This document shows positions 47,001 through 59,049 of a DNA stretch of 64,000 nucleotides, piece by piece. The stretch covers positions 132,414-196,413 of the forward strand of contig NSJX01000016.1 of the NCBI GenBank assembly GCA_002286715.1, read 5' to 3'. The DNA is from Dentipellis sp. KUC8613. Lineage: Eukaryota; Basidiomycota; Agaricomycetes; Russulales; Hericiaceae. Within the stretch, counting starts at the first letter, position 1. Each line of letters starts with the position of its first letter. The position numbers and the translations under genes are program-made. The notes beneath the pieces are model-generated. The model was not told where the DNA came from. It saw only the letters and a list, made by a program, of their open reading frames with translations, and searched no databases.

Positions 47001-49553
47001 TTGATAGCCTCTGGCACATTCTTCATCTCATCATCATCATCCATGGCATCATCGCCGTCACTCGATGGATACAGGGTCTTCAGCTCTTCCATGGTTTTCT
47101 CAAACGTGAAGCCTTCCACCTCGCGAAGACTCGTCCACAAACAGGTTCCGGGGAGGATCGCTTTCAAAAGACGTGTCGTCGAAACTGAGAGGTTGCCCTA
47201 TGACAAACGTTGACTCATGCCCGGACTGGGTTATGCGAAGAATGCGTACCTTCGTGAATATGAGCTCCTTGGGCCTCAGTTGCCGGACCATGGTCTCCAG
47301 GCGCGTCCTGCAGACGTCGTCTTCGAATGCGCTTAAATTAAATTCACTGGTTGCGCTGTCGAGCACGCAGATCCCGAAGCTACCATTCTCGCCCTCGTCT
47401 TGGTTTTCACGGATAGACACACAGTGTCCGGCTTGCTCGTCGGTCAACAGTTCTTCGTCAACAAGAGTGCCATTGGTGTAGACCTTGTTGAGTTCACTGG
47501 AAACACATACTGTAAGCCGTTCGGAATATATTAGGAGGAGCGGGGTCCATACCGCCGCACGATCTTGTCAGACTGCTTCTTCTGCGGAGCCTTCCCTTTG
47601 GTCTTGTTGGCCGCCATCCGCATCTCGGCGCCCAGCGCCGTCTCTGCCTGATCAACACGGCCAACCTTGTAGCCTAATTGAAGTGTGTCAGCTTCGGAAG
47701 CTATAACAAAGAAGCGAAGGCAGAACCTTTCGCTAGGAATTTGCTATTATGAGAAACATGCGTTAGAAGCACAACAAAAAAGAACACGAATGTTCATACG
47801 CGGCCCAGAAGTTAAACGACATCTCCGGAACGCCGACCTGTCAATATGCATGAGTAATGGTGTGCTATACGCTGAGGCTTGTTCCAATGTCTATACCATC
47901 GACATCTTCACCCGCTGGGTTAACTTCAGGTCGAACTCACGGTGGCCAATACGGGCATCTTCCTCGTAGAGCTGAAACCCCAGAAAAATATATCAGAAAT
48001 GGAATGATCCATACACCTGAAGGCTTGCCTCCAGAAATTTGCTGTAGCATGGCACGACGCTCGTTCAGCGAAAACAGGTGCAAAGAAGTCGCCGGATATA
48101 CTTACCCCTTCTGGAAAAACAAAATCTGAGATTGGCAACACAGTGAATATCAAGTCCGACAAGACAGCATGAACAGACGCAACAGTATCGAAATGGTTCT
48201 GCTTGATCTCCCAGAACTAAAGCGACACCATTAGTATAGTTCAAATAATATCAGAGGTATTATATACCTGTGTCTCGAAAGGCGAAAACTCGTTCCATGC
48301 GCTCTTCGGGATATACAAGGTCCTCGGGTCGTATTTGGGATCGCCCGGCCTTAGTCCGTCTTTCTGTAGGATAATCACAATGGTTAGATCGTACACATGC
48401 GACAAGCGACTGTGAGATATCTTACGTCCTTCGGGTCCACCAAAAAGCCGAATGGACTCTCTTGCGATTTTTTCTCATCCTTGCCCGCCTGAGCCCTTTG
48501 CTCCGCCGCCGTGAGAAAGTTATTGTTAGAAGACCCACCAGCACCGCCATTCTTGAGAGGCGGTCGCGATGGCTTGGATGACTTCTTGGTGCGCTTCTTC
48601 GGCTCATCATCGCCATCATCATCATCGTCCTCATCCTCAGTTGTATGAATGGAAGATAGACGAGAAGAGCGACCGGAGGCCCGGGATGATGAGCGTTCAG
48701 GTAAATCATCCTCATCATCGTCCGGCACGATAAAGTCGTCGTCATCACTTGACTTGGACTTGCGAGCTGAAGAAATACGTCAGTGATTAATCAGGCCCGC
48801 TAGTAATATGACAAAGAATCCATGGTACGTACCAGTTTTCTGGGGCGATTTCTTAAACCTGCTCAACTTGCTAGAGAAGGACGATAATTGGCCTTCGTCC
48901 TCCTCCTCATCGTCCGAAGGCGGAGCTTCGACACGCTGTTTCTTTGCGCGTGCTGAACCAGAGTGAGCATAAAGAACAATGCGGTGCGACAGAAAACTCA
49001 CACTTCTGAGGCCTTTCGGGATCAGGCGAAGGCTTGTATGCGGACAAGCCCTTCTTATATGCGTCTTTGTCGATGCTTTCTGCCTCCTCGTCAGAATCCT
49101 CGAGCACGATCTTACGTTTAATGCGTGTCTAGATATCTTTATTCACTACAAAGCTATGGTCGACGAGAGGTATAGAATGCATACCGTCTTGGTTCTGACC
49201 CGCTCTTCCTCCTCCTCAGACATCGCATCCACGTCAATAGGGTCGCTAGTCGGAGGAGTCTCCTTGAAGCTGCTGCCACCGTCAGAAGAACGCGTGAACG
49301 TCGCGCTCTCGACAGTAAGAGAGCCACCAGTGCGAGAGGCACTCTTTTTCGTGACAGGCGTCCGGAGCGCAGACTCTGAAGGAGGGCTGGACGAAGGAGG
49401 CGCGTCCGACGCGACGCGCGGACGGCCTGGGGCTTTAAGGGCGGGTTTAGAGGCAGCTTTGGGCTTGTCAGCTGCATCTTTCGAAAAGAAACTCATGAGA
49501 CTCTTCTGCTTCATGTCTCCCGCGTTGTTTTTGGAGGGCTTTGGGGGCGCCAT
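44065..49553 (-). CDS. MSH6: DNA mismatch repair protein Msh6 (MutS homologue)
   Basis: Minus-strand gene of about two dozen exons, starting at ATG 49553. An N-terminal PCNA-binding PIP box, KQKSLMSFFSK, lies at residues about 15-25, followed by a long disordered acidic/basic region. MutS domain I has the mismatch-wedge motif GKFYELYEEDA with Phe and Glu present. The connector, lever (REVADINARLDAVENLMHHP) and clamp follow. The ATPase domain has Walker A GPNMGGKST, Walker B MVILDELGRGTSTYDG, and SFFATHYGSL. The C-terminal VATSSFGTHVANLAGVP completes the family. Role: Msh2-Msh6 recognises base mismatches and small loops and recruits MutL homologues and Exo1. Walker A is encoded by two consecutive 13-nt exons (45298-45310 and 45226-45238). 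Divergent from the GH16 gene, 339 bp apart. Confidence 0.96.
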
Positions 49554-49892
49554 GACGGATGAAGTTGAAGATGTGTCAAGTGCGACGCGTCGGACGCGGC
49601 GACGCAGAGGTCACGACGCGTTGTGTCGTATTTGTGCGTGTTGTGTCGTATGGGCGCGGCCGGAGGGGCCGATGCCGGAAACGGGAATGGAAACGGCGAG
49701 TGATGGCCTGCCTGGAGACGGATTCAGTAATGTTGCACGGCAGTGCACGGCCCTGGCGTAATTGCACGTTGTACTCTCTCCGACTGGCACCGCGTTTGAG
49801 TCTGCTGGACCTCGCTCAAATACCCTCGCCTACCCCATACCCTCTTCCCTACTTCCCCCCACGCTCTCTGCACCCCCCCTGTCCTTTTCCCA

Positions 49893-51530
49893 ATGAATCG
49901 GTTTCTAGTGCTTGCCCTCCCTCTAATTGTTTCTCTTTCATCAGTAACTGCTCAAGGCGGAACGACGTGGTGCGTATGGATAAATAGCCGGGCTAGAATG
50001 GAGCGCACTAACGTACGACACAATGCCTCAGTAACGCTACTACGCCATGCCCGGATAGCGCCCCCTGCTGCAGTAAGTCTCGGTTTGAACACCGTATTCA
50101 GGAACGTTCATTTACTCGCGTCAAGGCTCTTTCGGTTTCTGCGGCACTGGTTCTGTACGTATAACCGGCTACTCATGATAACGGAGACTCAAGTACTCTC
50201 CTGTGCAACTCTCCAGTTTTGTCTGGGTGGTTGTAACCCTCTGTACTCCCATGCTTTGGATTCTTGTAAGCCGAACCCCGTCTGCCAGTCTGCCACGGTG
50301 CGTCCCTTGAGTACATCTCCCATCGTCTGTCTCACTCTAATTGTCTCTGCTCTCACAGCACACTTTCGCGGACAACTCGCGTATCTTCTCCAACTCCACG
50401 AACTTCGATGGAAATGCTACGGAATATGGTGAGTCTGGTCGACACAGCACCGCCTCAATCAGTACTTACCGGGGCTATGCAGACTGGGTCGTTGACCAGG
50501 GCAATATCATGAACACCAACTCCAGCGGCGGCGAGCTCGTGATGATCCTCACGGAGTCGAACGGCGGCACTCGCCTGTCCTCCACGCGCTACGTTCACTA
50601 CGGAACGATCACGACCACCCGTACGTGCTCCAGTCTGTACCCACGGCACTTGATACTGATTTGCCCGCGTTCACAGTCAAAACTGGTCGCTGGAATGGTG
50701 TTGTCACTGCCTTCATCACAATGAGCAACATCAAGGACGAGATCGATTGGGAGTTCCCCGGTGCTAACACCACGCAGGGTCAAACCAACATGTTCTGGCA
50801 GGGTGTCGTTCGTACGTCTGCCGCGTTTCGCATGTCACATCGCAGTTTCACATGATTCTTCATAACAGCTCAGAAGACCATTGGTGACACCACGGATGGC
50901 ATCAGCGACACTTTCAGCAACTACCATGACTACACGGTGCGGCTTTCATTCATTCATCCCTTACATGACCACGCTCTTACAGCCATTCCGTCTTGTGCTC
51001 TAGATTGACTGGCAACCCGACCAATTGAACTTCCTCGTCGACAACAAGACCGTGCGCACGATCAAGCAGTCCGACATGGTCGACAGCAACGGTGTCAGCC
51101 ACTTCCCCAACACGCCCTCGTCTATTCAGCTCAGCTTGTGGCCTGCCGGCATCAACACCTCCGCCCCCGGCACCGTGCAATGGGCCGGAGGCATGATCAA
51201 CTGGGACGACCCCGACTACAAGGCTGCCGGTAAGACTCCTCGATCGGCGATCGACTCCGGCAAATTAACACCCTTGCTAACCCCCGCGTTACCCCAGGCC
51301 ACTTCTACGCCACGATCAAGAAGGTCGACATCAAGTGCGCTGACCCGCAATCGCCCAACTCGAGTGTGACGTCGTACGTCTACGGCTCGAACTCCTCCAC
51401 GATGACGCCTTCTGTCGCTTTCTCGAACGCATCTGTCCTCCTCAACGCCGGCCACTCGCTGTCGGTTCCCTTCCACGGCACTTGGTGGATCCTGGGCGCC
51501 GCTGGACTCGGCCTGCTCAGTCTGCTTTGA
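49893..51530 (+). CDS. GPI-anchored GH16 wall transglycosylase, CRH-like
   Basis: Multi-exon gene from ATG 49893. The signal peptide MNRFLVLALPLIVSLSSVTA is followed by a Cys-rich N-terminal module spliced as CNATTPCPDSAPCCSSFGFCGTGSFCLGGC, a CBM18-like pattern in which the CCS-x-FGFCG core is seen. The GH16 catalytic motif DEIDWEFPG carries the nucleophile and acid/base Glu-Asp-Glu geometry. MFWQGV and FHDYTIDW-type segments (here YHDYTIDWQPDQLNFLVDN) and WAGGMINW are typical. The C-terminus has a Ser/Asn-rich stretch and a hydrophobic tail (GTWWILGAAGLGLLSLL) for GPI attachment. Family role: Crh enzymes cross-link chitin to beta-glucans at the wall. Distinguishing CRH from other GH16 members is family-level inference. 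Confidence 0.88.
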
Positions 51531-51706
51531 ACGTGGTCTCTCCTTGGCTTTGCAAGTATATACCCTTCATTTATCTCTATCTCGGTTTCCTGCTGGATTT
51601 ATGTTATCTCTCGGACGTATCTAAGTAGGAGTCGAGTAGCGTCGGCTCAGGTCCTAATACGAGCTTTTGTTGCAAGCACTTCTCCAAGTCACCAGTCAGA
51701 GTGATT

Positions 51707-51961
51707 TCAGATGACTTTGGTTTGGGGAGTTCGCCCTTTTGTTATGTAGTCCCAAATGACTCTGTCCTCGACTAAGTATTGAAAGAATCTCCCAAGTCCT
51801 TGTGTTTTTGCCAATTGTTGGTGCAATGCGCGCAGCCCAAGCCCCAAGATGATGCCGGCCTGGTAAGTATCGACTTGTATTCCCCTGAGGATATCAGGCA
51901 AGCTACTCAGAGACTGCATATTGCTTTGTATTGCTTCGGACCAATACGATGAGGAGGACAC
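51707..51961 (-). pseudogene. Possible fragment of a membrane-protein gene
   Basis: A single 84-codon frame reading GLRALHQQLAKTQGLGRFFQYLVEDRVIW. This is reminiscent of the cytosolic loop before the last helices in basidiomycete seven-helix proteins such as the one at 52071-53402. No flanking exons with splice sites could be assembled, and it lacks membrane helices. It may be a relic of a duplicated neighbour, or chance. Confidence 0.25.
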
Positions 51962-52070
51962 GGGAATAAATATATGTCAAGGAAACTGGAGGCCATCCTT
52001 ATACCGATGAGTGAAGTAATTTTGGTCGATCGAATTCAACCTCCCGACGAGGACCGCATGATATTTCTAC

Positions 52071-53402
52071 TTACACCAAAGCTCCCCCTGCATTTTCCTT
52101 TCCCTCAGAACGCATAAAGTCTAACCTGGTCTCCTCAGAGACACGGACCGACAATGATTGCATAGGGTGTAGGTGCAGGGCATCCTTTGACGGGATGAGC
52201 GATCCGTGAGGTGTCCAGGGAGAGCGCGGAATGCTCGCGTGGGATTGACTGTTGGCAGATCCAATCGCAGTCGCTGGGCCGAAGTGATAGTGGATTTGGA
52301 GGGCGATAAGTATGAATACGATCCCCTGGGTACAGCAAGTACGCGAAACTCAATACATGAGCGTGTTTGTTAAATGAAGAGGCACCGAATTGACATACGA
52401 CGAGTGGCTGCACGACATTCAGCGCGGGGTACTGGCCGTTCGAGTCCGTCTCATAGGCAATGAACAGGCCCAAAACCGCGGTGCTATAGAGCGCTCCGGT
52501 CTCCACTACGACGAAGAGGACGGGCCATAGACTGCGTGAGCCCTTGACAAAGATGCGCAATGCAATGGCCACTGCAGGACGATCCGATGGAGTTCATTGT
52601 CAGCGATACAGCCTCAAAACTCAAAAACCAAAACTAGCGTACGTGTGCACGAAACATTGATGCTCATGGTCAAGGAGAAGAATGCCGTGATCAAGCGTTC
52701 GGCGACGTGCATGCGGGTGAAAACTATGGGTCCGGTTTCCGAGAATGCATAGCACACGTAGTAGCCGGAACCTGGATCGTGGATTCAGCGGAGTAGGAAT
52801 ATGAATAACTTTCTTCGCTTACCACCATTGACGAGGAGAGCTGCTACTGGGAGGACAACGGCTTTCCAGCTCTTGTCAAATACTACATAGCATCGCCAGA
52901 CCTACGGCATGCTTCGGGTCAATGGCTCTTCCTTGGGCTTCGCAGTGATAGAAAGGTACAGGACTCACGATAATGCAATCCCCGAGCAACATTTGTGTGA
53001 CGTAGAGAGCGATCTTTGCGACGTATAGCGGATGCGGCATATTATAGTAGACCAAGGCGCCCTGCGGTGAAAAGACGAAAGCCCCCAAGATTCGTGCGAC
53101 GTCAATACCCATGTGCTATGAGACAGGTTCATCAAAGTGTTTCAAACTGAGAACTGATACTTGACATACAGCTGTGGACAAGATGAGCAACACGCTTGCG
53201 ATTGAGATCATGACGGCCCTTGTAGAAGGTCTCTTTTTCCACATGACGAGGAGCAAGCTGCAGTACAACGATAGAAGCAGCCCTAAAGATGAATATTATC
53301 AGCGACATACAAACGGAAGCGTAAGAGAGGTGCAGACGTACCATATAAGACTGCCTCTAGGAAAAGAGCCCAGATCTCAGCTTCAAGTCGAGAGATACCC
53401 AT
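52071..53402 (-). CDS. Seven-helix integral membrane protein, basidiomycete family of unknown function
   Basis: Exons read from ATG 53402 (MGISRLEAEIWALFLEAVLYG). Seven hydrophobic segments follow in order: LLLSLYCSLLLVMW; AVMISIASVLLILSTA; NMPHPLYVAKIALYVTQMLLGDCIIVWRCYVVF; AVVLPVAALLVNGG with GYYVCYAF; RLITAFFSLTMSINVSCTSVAIALRIF; WPVLFVVVETGALYSTAVLGLFIAY; and VQPLVGIVFILIALQIHYHFG. The C-terminal tail of about 60 residues is polar and cytosolic and ends at TAA 52071. The GDxIIxxRCxxV motif and the TNxxxT-type fifth helix are typical of a large Agaricomycete family without assigned function; some workers call them GPCR-like. Topology is inference from hydropathy. No signal peptide beyond helix 1. 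Confidence 0.78.
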
Positions 53403-54525
53403 CTCATTCGTCTCGTGGGTGGGAGAACGATGTGGACATCCCTACCATGCCGGCTTGCGAGATTATGTATCTTTCGAGAGAAAGATCGCTGATGACTGCA
53501 TAAGGGCTTTTCCCAAACGCGGAGTCCTGGAGTGCTGCGATTCCCTCTTCAGGTTGACGATGGTGCGTCTTGTGGGTTTGAAACAGTATCAAGAACTTCA
53601 AAATCAAAGCAAAATAGGACAGATGCGGGTGGTATCAGCACCTCCGTACCGAAGATAGGAATGATCGTGACATTCGTAGCTGTTGAGTGGCCGCAAAAAT
53701 ATAGCAAAGCCTTCCTTGCAATATCCATCAGGAAATCATTGAAAGGATCTTGATCGCGAATCGCGTCTATCTCGTATGCTCCTAGATGTCGTAAAGAAAG
53801 AACAGACTCGGTGAGCGACTTGAAAGCCAATGCGTATTAGTAGGTGACCAGTCCCAGTGACTGACAGGCGAGTCTTCTGATACAGCCATCACGTTCTGAC
53901 AGTCACTTGTTAGTTCTTACATGTAGCATTGCTTACTCAGTCTTGCTAAGACCTCGCATGACCTCGGCCGAGGTGGTCGTCGCCCCCGACATGACCATCA
54001 ATATTCGCCGTCAGATATAAGAACAGTGACAGTCACGGCGGTAGGCATCACGGGTACCCGGCCCGGAGCTAAGTTCGACTCGAGGTGCGTCTTCGCGAAT
54101 TCCTGTCTCAATCCTCCTGACCCGTGGCCGCATCGAACTGCGATGGAGTATGTGATACACTAATAAGAATAAGGCATTGCAATTCCAGAACGAAGTACCG
54201 AGTACTAGCAAACAATGTACAGAGGACTACAGCGTACAATTATGAGAAGCGAGGCTTGTGCTATGATTATGCAACTCGACGGACGTAGAGAAATTTGAAT
54301 ACTAGTGAGGATCGGATTGTGACGACCCAATCCCGAAAGACGTGATTAGCATAGAGCAGGCGAGATGTGTGATTGAAGAGCGGCACATTGCGCAAACAGG
54401 CCACATGCGGACGATAGACAGCGGAGAACAACAGAAAAGCCCAGTAAAGAACGAAGGAGGTCCGAGGGATGGAGATTGACGTGGAGAGAACGAGGTTTCG
54501 CAGGGAGTGCAAGGCTGGCTGGCGA
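53403..54525. other. Intergenic, no gene recognised
   Basis: About 1.1 kb between two minus-strand genes. A 93-codon minus-strand frame at 53549-53830 (containing ALLYFCGHSTATNV) and a leader-like frame near 53890 have no partners and look non-coding or degenerate. The rest should hold the promoter of the seven-helix gene and the 3' UTR of the RRM gene. Confidence 0.4.
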
Positions 54526-56312
54526 TCAAGACACATAGGATGTAGCACGTTGCATGTAGCTGGTTCAAGAGGAGCAATGTCAGAGAAGGCAGCAGGGAAT
54601 TGAAAGCATACTTACAACGATGCCGCCGAGTTTGTTCTGGAAGGCACGGTTGAAGCAGGCAACGATGTTTGGGCGAAGGCGCCTAGACCAAGGCGCTGTC
54701 CGGAAGCTGCGTTGTCAAAGAATAATGGAGTCTTCTCTTTTACACCACCGAAGTAATCTTTTCTTTCTTCAACAATCGAGCAAGTGGGAGGGGCAGAGAA
54801 GGAAAGAGGGGACGCGTTGCCATAGACAAACGGTGATGCGTGCGGGTTGAGACCTGACCCGCGAGAGTTGACAGACACACCAGAGAAGGAGGTGCGTTGA
54901 CGCTGGTCCCAGGGCGCGAGCAATTTGGCCTGGACAGTGAAACCAGCATAGTTCTGACCATGCAGGACCTGTTTCGCCTCTAAAGCACTGGCGGCGGACA
55001 TATAGCTGGCCACGACCGAGATGACGCCGCGACAAGAGTCCGAATTCTGGGCCGGCAGCAGCTCTAGGTTCTCCACTTTACCGAAGGGCAAGAACAGAGG
55101 TTCAACGTCGGAAGCATCAGCAAAAAGAAGCTTGGGTAGATTTGAGACCATGACACGGCATGGGCGGGACACAATGGCGTTGTTGAACCCATTCTGGTCG
55201 TTCGAGATATCTTGGAAGGGATAGGTGCGTGGATCCTGAAAGCTGGGCTCCGGCGTACTCCCAGCAGAGCTATTGGTACAAGGCGGACTGTCAAACCGGT
55301 TATCCATCGACATTGTGCGGTCGCCACCGTCGAGGAACCCTATAGATAGGTGTTTGTCAACGCCCTTATCGTTCAAGAAATCGATTACCTTGAGAGCGCT
55401 GCACTACTGCCCAGGAAACATCGACGATGGAGCCTCTGAAAACTCATGTCAGTAGACTGGTCGAATGTGAAAGGTACTAAAAGATCACTTGATCTCTGTG
55501 CGAGAGATGGCTTCCATGGCAGCTCTGGCCTCGCTGTTGCTCGACATGACGACGAAGCCCCGACGGCGAGACGCATTGTCAACAGTAGCCAGGATAACGC
55601 AGTGCGTCACGGTCCCGTATCGAGAGAATAGCCCGGTGAATTCCGCCCTGATATCTAATTAGCACATCAGTGGCCAAAACGACGGGAACTTAGTCTACTT
55701 CGACAGCTCGAAGGGCAGGCCCAAGACGTAGAGATTACGGCGGGTGTCTGAGGATCGCGGAAGATTACTGGATGAATTAATTTTTGCTTGAGTGACGGCA
55801 GTCACTGATCTATAGAGAGCAGCTGATCAGAGCACTGACGAGAGGCCCGCGATGTTACGAAAGGTCGCGAGGAGGAGATGCGGCAGATATAAGGCAAGAA
55901 CATACAAAGGTACGCCAGCAACGGTATACCCGGACATGCAAAGCGATTTTCTTCACGGACATGCATCAGTAATCATTCACTGGCGACATCGGGACGCGTC
56001 ACTCACGTAGCGGCATCCTCCGTGTAGAAGGTGAGCTGCATAGACGCGCCATTGTCGTTGGACTCGGCTGTTTTGATTTTTCCTGTGAAGCAGGTGTCAA
56101 TGAGCACCACCGGTTTGGGCTGGTTGAAATACGGGAACATACCGACTAAGGTATTGAAGAGTTCAATGATCTCCCGCCCGTTCACTAGATAGACCATTAG
56201 TCATAGCAGAGGGGTAAATAATTCGAGGATACATACCAGTGCGAGGGATATTCTCAACTGTGACGGCGTACGTTTGACGACCAAACTTGAACACGGGATT
56301 GCCGACAGTCAT
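54526..56312 (-). CDS. RNA-binding protein with two RRM-type domains
   Basis: Starts at ATG 56312 (MTVGNPVFKFGRQTYAVTVENIPR). Exons follow for a region with VNGREIIELFNTLVG and a first recognisable RRM with RNP2 NLYVLGLPFELS and RNP1 RRGFVVMSS. A second, degenerate RRM begins CRVMVSNLPKLLF and contains GVISVVASYMSAASALEAKQVL. The C-terminus is Ser/Pro-rich. Read straight through, translation stops at 54612. However, the last codons overlap a perfect donor GTAAGT, and a 56-nt intron with a CTGAC branch motif and CAG acceptor would extend the protein to a stop at 54526; that spliced end is used here but not certain. Likely nuclear or cytoplasmic mRNA binding; the specific target is unknown. Divergent from the RAD51-like gene, 405 bp apart. 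Confidence 0.82.
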
Positions 56313-56717
56313 GGTTGCAGAGGAGTCGACACTAAGCCAATGAGGTCTAGAGGTTGATTATAAAAGAAAAAAAGAAATAGAAGCGGTATTAGTTGTGGTG
56401 TTACGACAAGAAAGGAGAGGGAGGAGGGGGGGAGAGGGTAAGGGCGCGACGTCAGACTTTGGACCTCAAATACTGGCGGGAAAGCCGTTCCCACGGTCTT
56501 GACGCGCAGGGAGCCCGTGACACGTTCGAACTGGTCACGTTCTTGCCCTCGGCCAGCCAATGGCGTCCCACTCTCCTCGACTTCGCCGTTCTTCTCAGCA
56601 GCTTTGACGGCGCTCATGAATGTCGATCCACTGATATCTTCGCTCATGCACATGCATGAAGCTTTCAAGCTTCGAAGATCTGCATTTATACGGCTTGAAA
56701 GGACAGATCCTTAGAAC

Positions 56718-58119
56718 ATGGCGGGGAAACCTATATCATCCTTGCCGTTCACCCCATCCGTCGTCTCTGCCATCACTCAAGCAGGCTACAATACTGTCGG
56801 CGAACTCGCCGCTTCCAATGCCGAGACACTTGCAAGAGGTAGTCTTCCCCGATGCTCCCCGATTCTTCATATCTTACACGCCGACATAAGAAATCAGCAC
56901 CTCCGTGTCTGAATCGCAATCCATTATTGACAAAGCTGTATCTTCATCAAGTACCACCGCCTTCTCTTTCGGCCAGACTGCCGCTGCGTATATATCCTCT
57001 GCGAAGACGTACTCGTCGTCATGTCAGCCTTTGGACGCCCTTTTGAACGGAGGTCTTCCCTGTGCACACGTCCTTGAACTCTCCGGCCCACCTGGAACGT
57101 GTAAGGAAAGACTGGCTTTGAGGTTGGCGTGCAATGCCGTGAATTCCAACGAAGGAGTTCTGTGGGTCGGTACGGTCAGCTCTGGACTCAACAAGCAGCG
57201 CCGCTAACGATATGCTGCAAAGAAATGCAGAATTTCGTGAGCCCCGCCGCACTAAAGCAAGGCATTGCTGGTGAGACAAACGAGAAGGCTCTGCGACCTT
57301 ACTAGAGCACTGACATCGTGTTGTCAAGATATGTGTCCTTCCGTACCCAATGCCGTGGACCTTGTCCAGTACATGAGCATCCACTCTCTCCCGGAACTGC
57401 TCATATTCCTCAACAACCTGCTGTCGTCCGTCGAAAGCTACTCATCCGTACGAATTCCCTTGATGTTGTCCGGATGTCTTCAATCAATGACCCTGCGCAG
57501 GTGTCTGTTATCGTCTTCAACTCCATCTGGTTTCCCTTTCAGACAACAACGGACCTCACTGCAACGACCCGAAGATCCCTCCTTGACAGTGTCAAGCAAA
57601 CCTTTACCCGATTGTGTGCCGCACACAACATGACGGTCCGTCGTTGCAGTTCTTCATGAGTTGCTGTTGCTCACGACACTGCTACAGATCGTGACCGCAA
57701 CGCAGCTGTCCACCAAACTCTTAAATCGAGACGGGACAGCAGCAAATTTCGATACTGGTTCCAGAGCAGTCCTGGTTCCGCATCTCGGTATGTTCGACCA
57801 CGGCCACAATGTGAGCACTATTCTCATCATGACCACAGGCGGCCTGTATCTCCCTTCCAGTCGAACCTACCGAATCATCATCGTCCCGGAAACAAGGACG
57901 ACTGGGTAACGCTATTGATCTGGCTCCCCGTGCTCGTAGGCTAACATGCGTTTAGTGTTCTGCGCCTGATGCTCTCCCCTGGCGGCGCCTCAGACGATCA
58001 GCGTGCGCTAGAACAACGATATGAATTGGTAGATATAATATATCCTCCTCATCTGCTTTTTGTGACTGAGGGTTCGTTTTCTTTAGGTCAGCGGAGAAAT
58101 GCAGGGAGTCGTGGGTTGA
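56718..58119 (+). CDS. RAD51 paralogue (RAD51C-like RecA-fold protein)
   Basis: Nine exons (56718-56838, 56891-57169, 57223-57270, 57329-57447, 57501-57635, 57688-57787, 57839-57905, 57956-58028, 58087-58119) sum to 975 nt, 324 aa. A helix-hairpin-like start (SVVSAITQAGYNTVGELAA) precedes the linker and CQPLDALLNGGLPCAHVLELSGPPGTCKERLAL. This is the RecA core entry with a P-loop that keeps Lys but has Cys for the last Gly and Glu for Thr/Ser. The Walker B strand VSVIVFNSIWFPF aligns with RAD51C-type VIVDGIAFPF but carries Asn where Asp is expected. IVTATQLSTKLL matches the L2-adjacent strand. Role in the family: homologous recombination as part of paralogue complexes. Subfamily (RAD51C versus Rad55/57) is inference. 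Confidence 0.8.
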
Positions 58120-58415
58120 TTGATTGTGTATGGGTAGTATTCTGTACCCTGCTGAAGTACATAGAAACAATTGTGAAGTCCACCTCGAATTCACCGTAAT
58201 AAAAAGGGTGGTGTGTGCGCCGGGCGCGTCGGCGATAGACGCCCAGACGCGCGTAGCACAAGCGCCGGTCATATTTGACGCAGGTCTCACCTTGCCCATA
58301 CGAACCACTACAATGAGTCGATGACAGTATACGGTCTTGGGAGACTACCCATATCCGAGTGAGCCTCAACTAGGGACGCTGATCGGCTAGAGTAATCAAC
58401 AACCAATATCACAAC

Positions 58416-59049
58416 ATGCCCGATGCCAACGAGCCCGAACCCCCAACTTCACCCACATCGCCCCTCGCTCCATATCCTCCTCTCCCTCCAGTCGAATACC
58501 GCAGCCGCGCGCCCGAGTACTACGGCTTCGCCGTATGGTCCATCACTTACATCCTCTTCTTCGTGTACCTCCTGTGGGCGCTTCTACCAGATGAATACAT
58601 CATATGGCTCGGGATCACTTGGTATCCCAGAAGGTGCGCATTTCTCTCCGGGCTCAGAGAACCCAAGTTCATTGACACGTCTATGAAGAGAGTGGGCGCT
58701 GTTGATACCCTCATGGACGGTTGTGCTCGTCCTTTACACCTACTTCATGCACTTCGCTATAGCTTTGTACAACACCCCACGTTTCTCGGACATGAGCACG
58801 ATCACAGGCACGTCCCCCCGCACCGACCTATCGATAACGCGCCATGGCGCCATCTCATCCCGTTACCCACACCCCACAGACTCCAAAGCGCTCATCCTTG
58901 ACCCAGACTCGCCAAACCCATACTTCGAATACGCGCAGCCAGACGCCATCCCCGAGGTATACGACATCCCCATCACGCTTGTGAACCGCGTCCTGTACCA
59001 GAAGCCGTCCGCCCGCGAAGCAGCAGAGCACGATAGCAGCCACGACTAG
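58416..59049 (+). CDS. GPI19: PIG-P/Gpi19, subunit of the GPI-GlcNAc transferase
   Basis: Two exons (58416-58633 and 58689-59049) sum to 579 nt, 192 aa. A proline-rich N-terminus precedes the PIG-P domain: EYYGFAVWSITYILFFVYLLWALLP, then the conserved YYPRR-type segment spliced as WYPRREWALLIPSW, then a second helix TVVLVLYTYFMHFAIALYN. The C-terminal cytosolic part includes DIPITLVNRVLYQ, which is also conserved in the family. Role: PIG-P is a small two-helix ER subunit of the complex that adds GlcNAc to phosphatidylinositol, the first step of GPI anchor synthesis. The length is slightly above the usual 120-160 residues because of the proline leader and tail. Confidence 0.93.
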
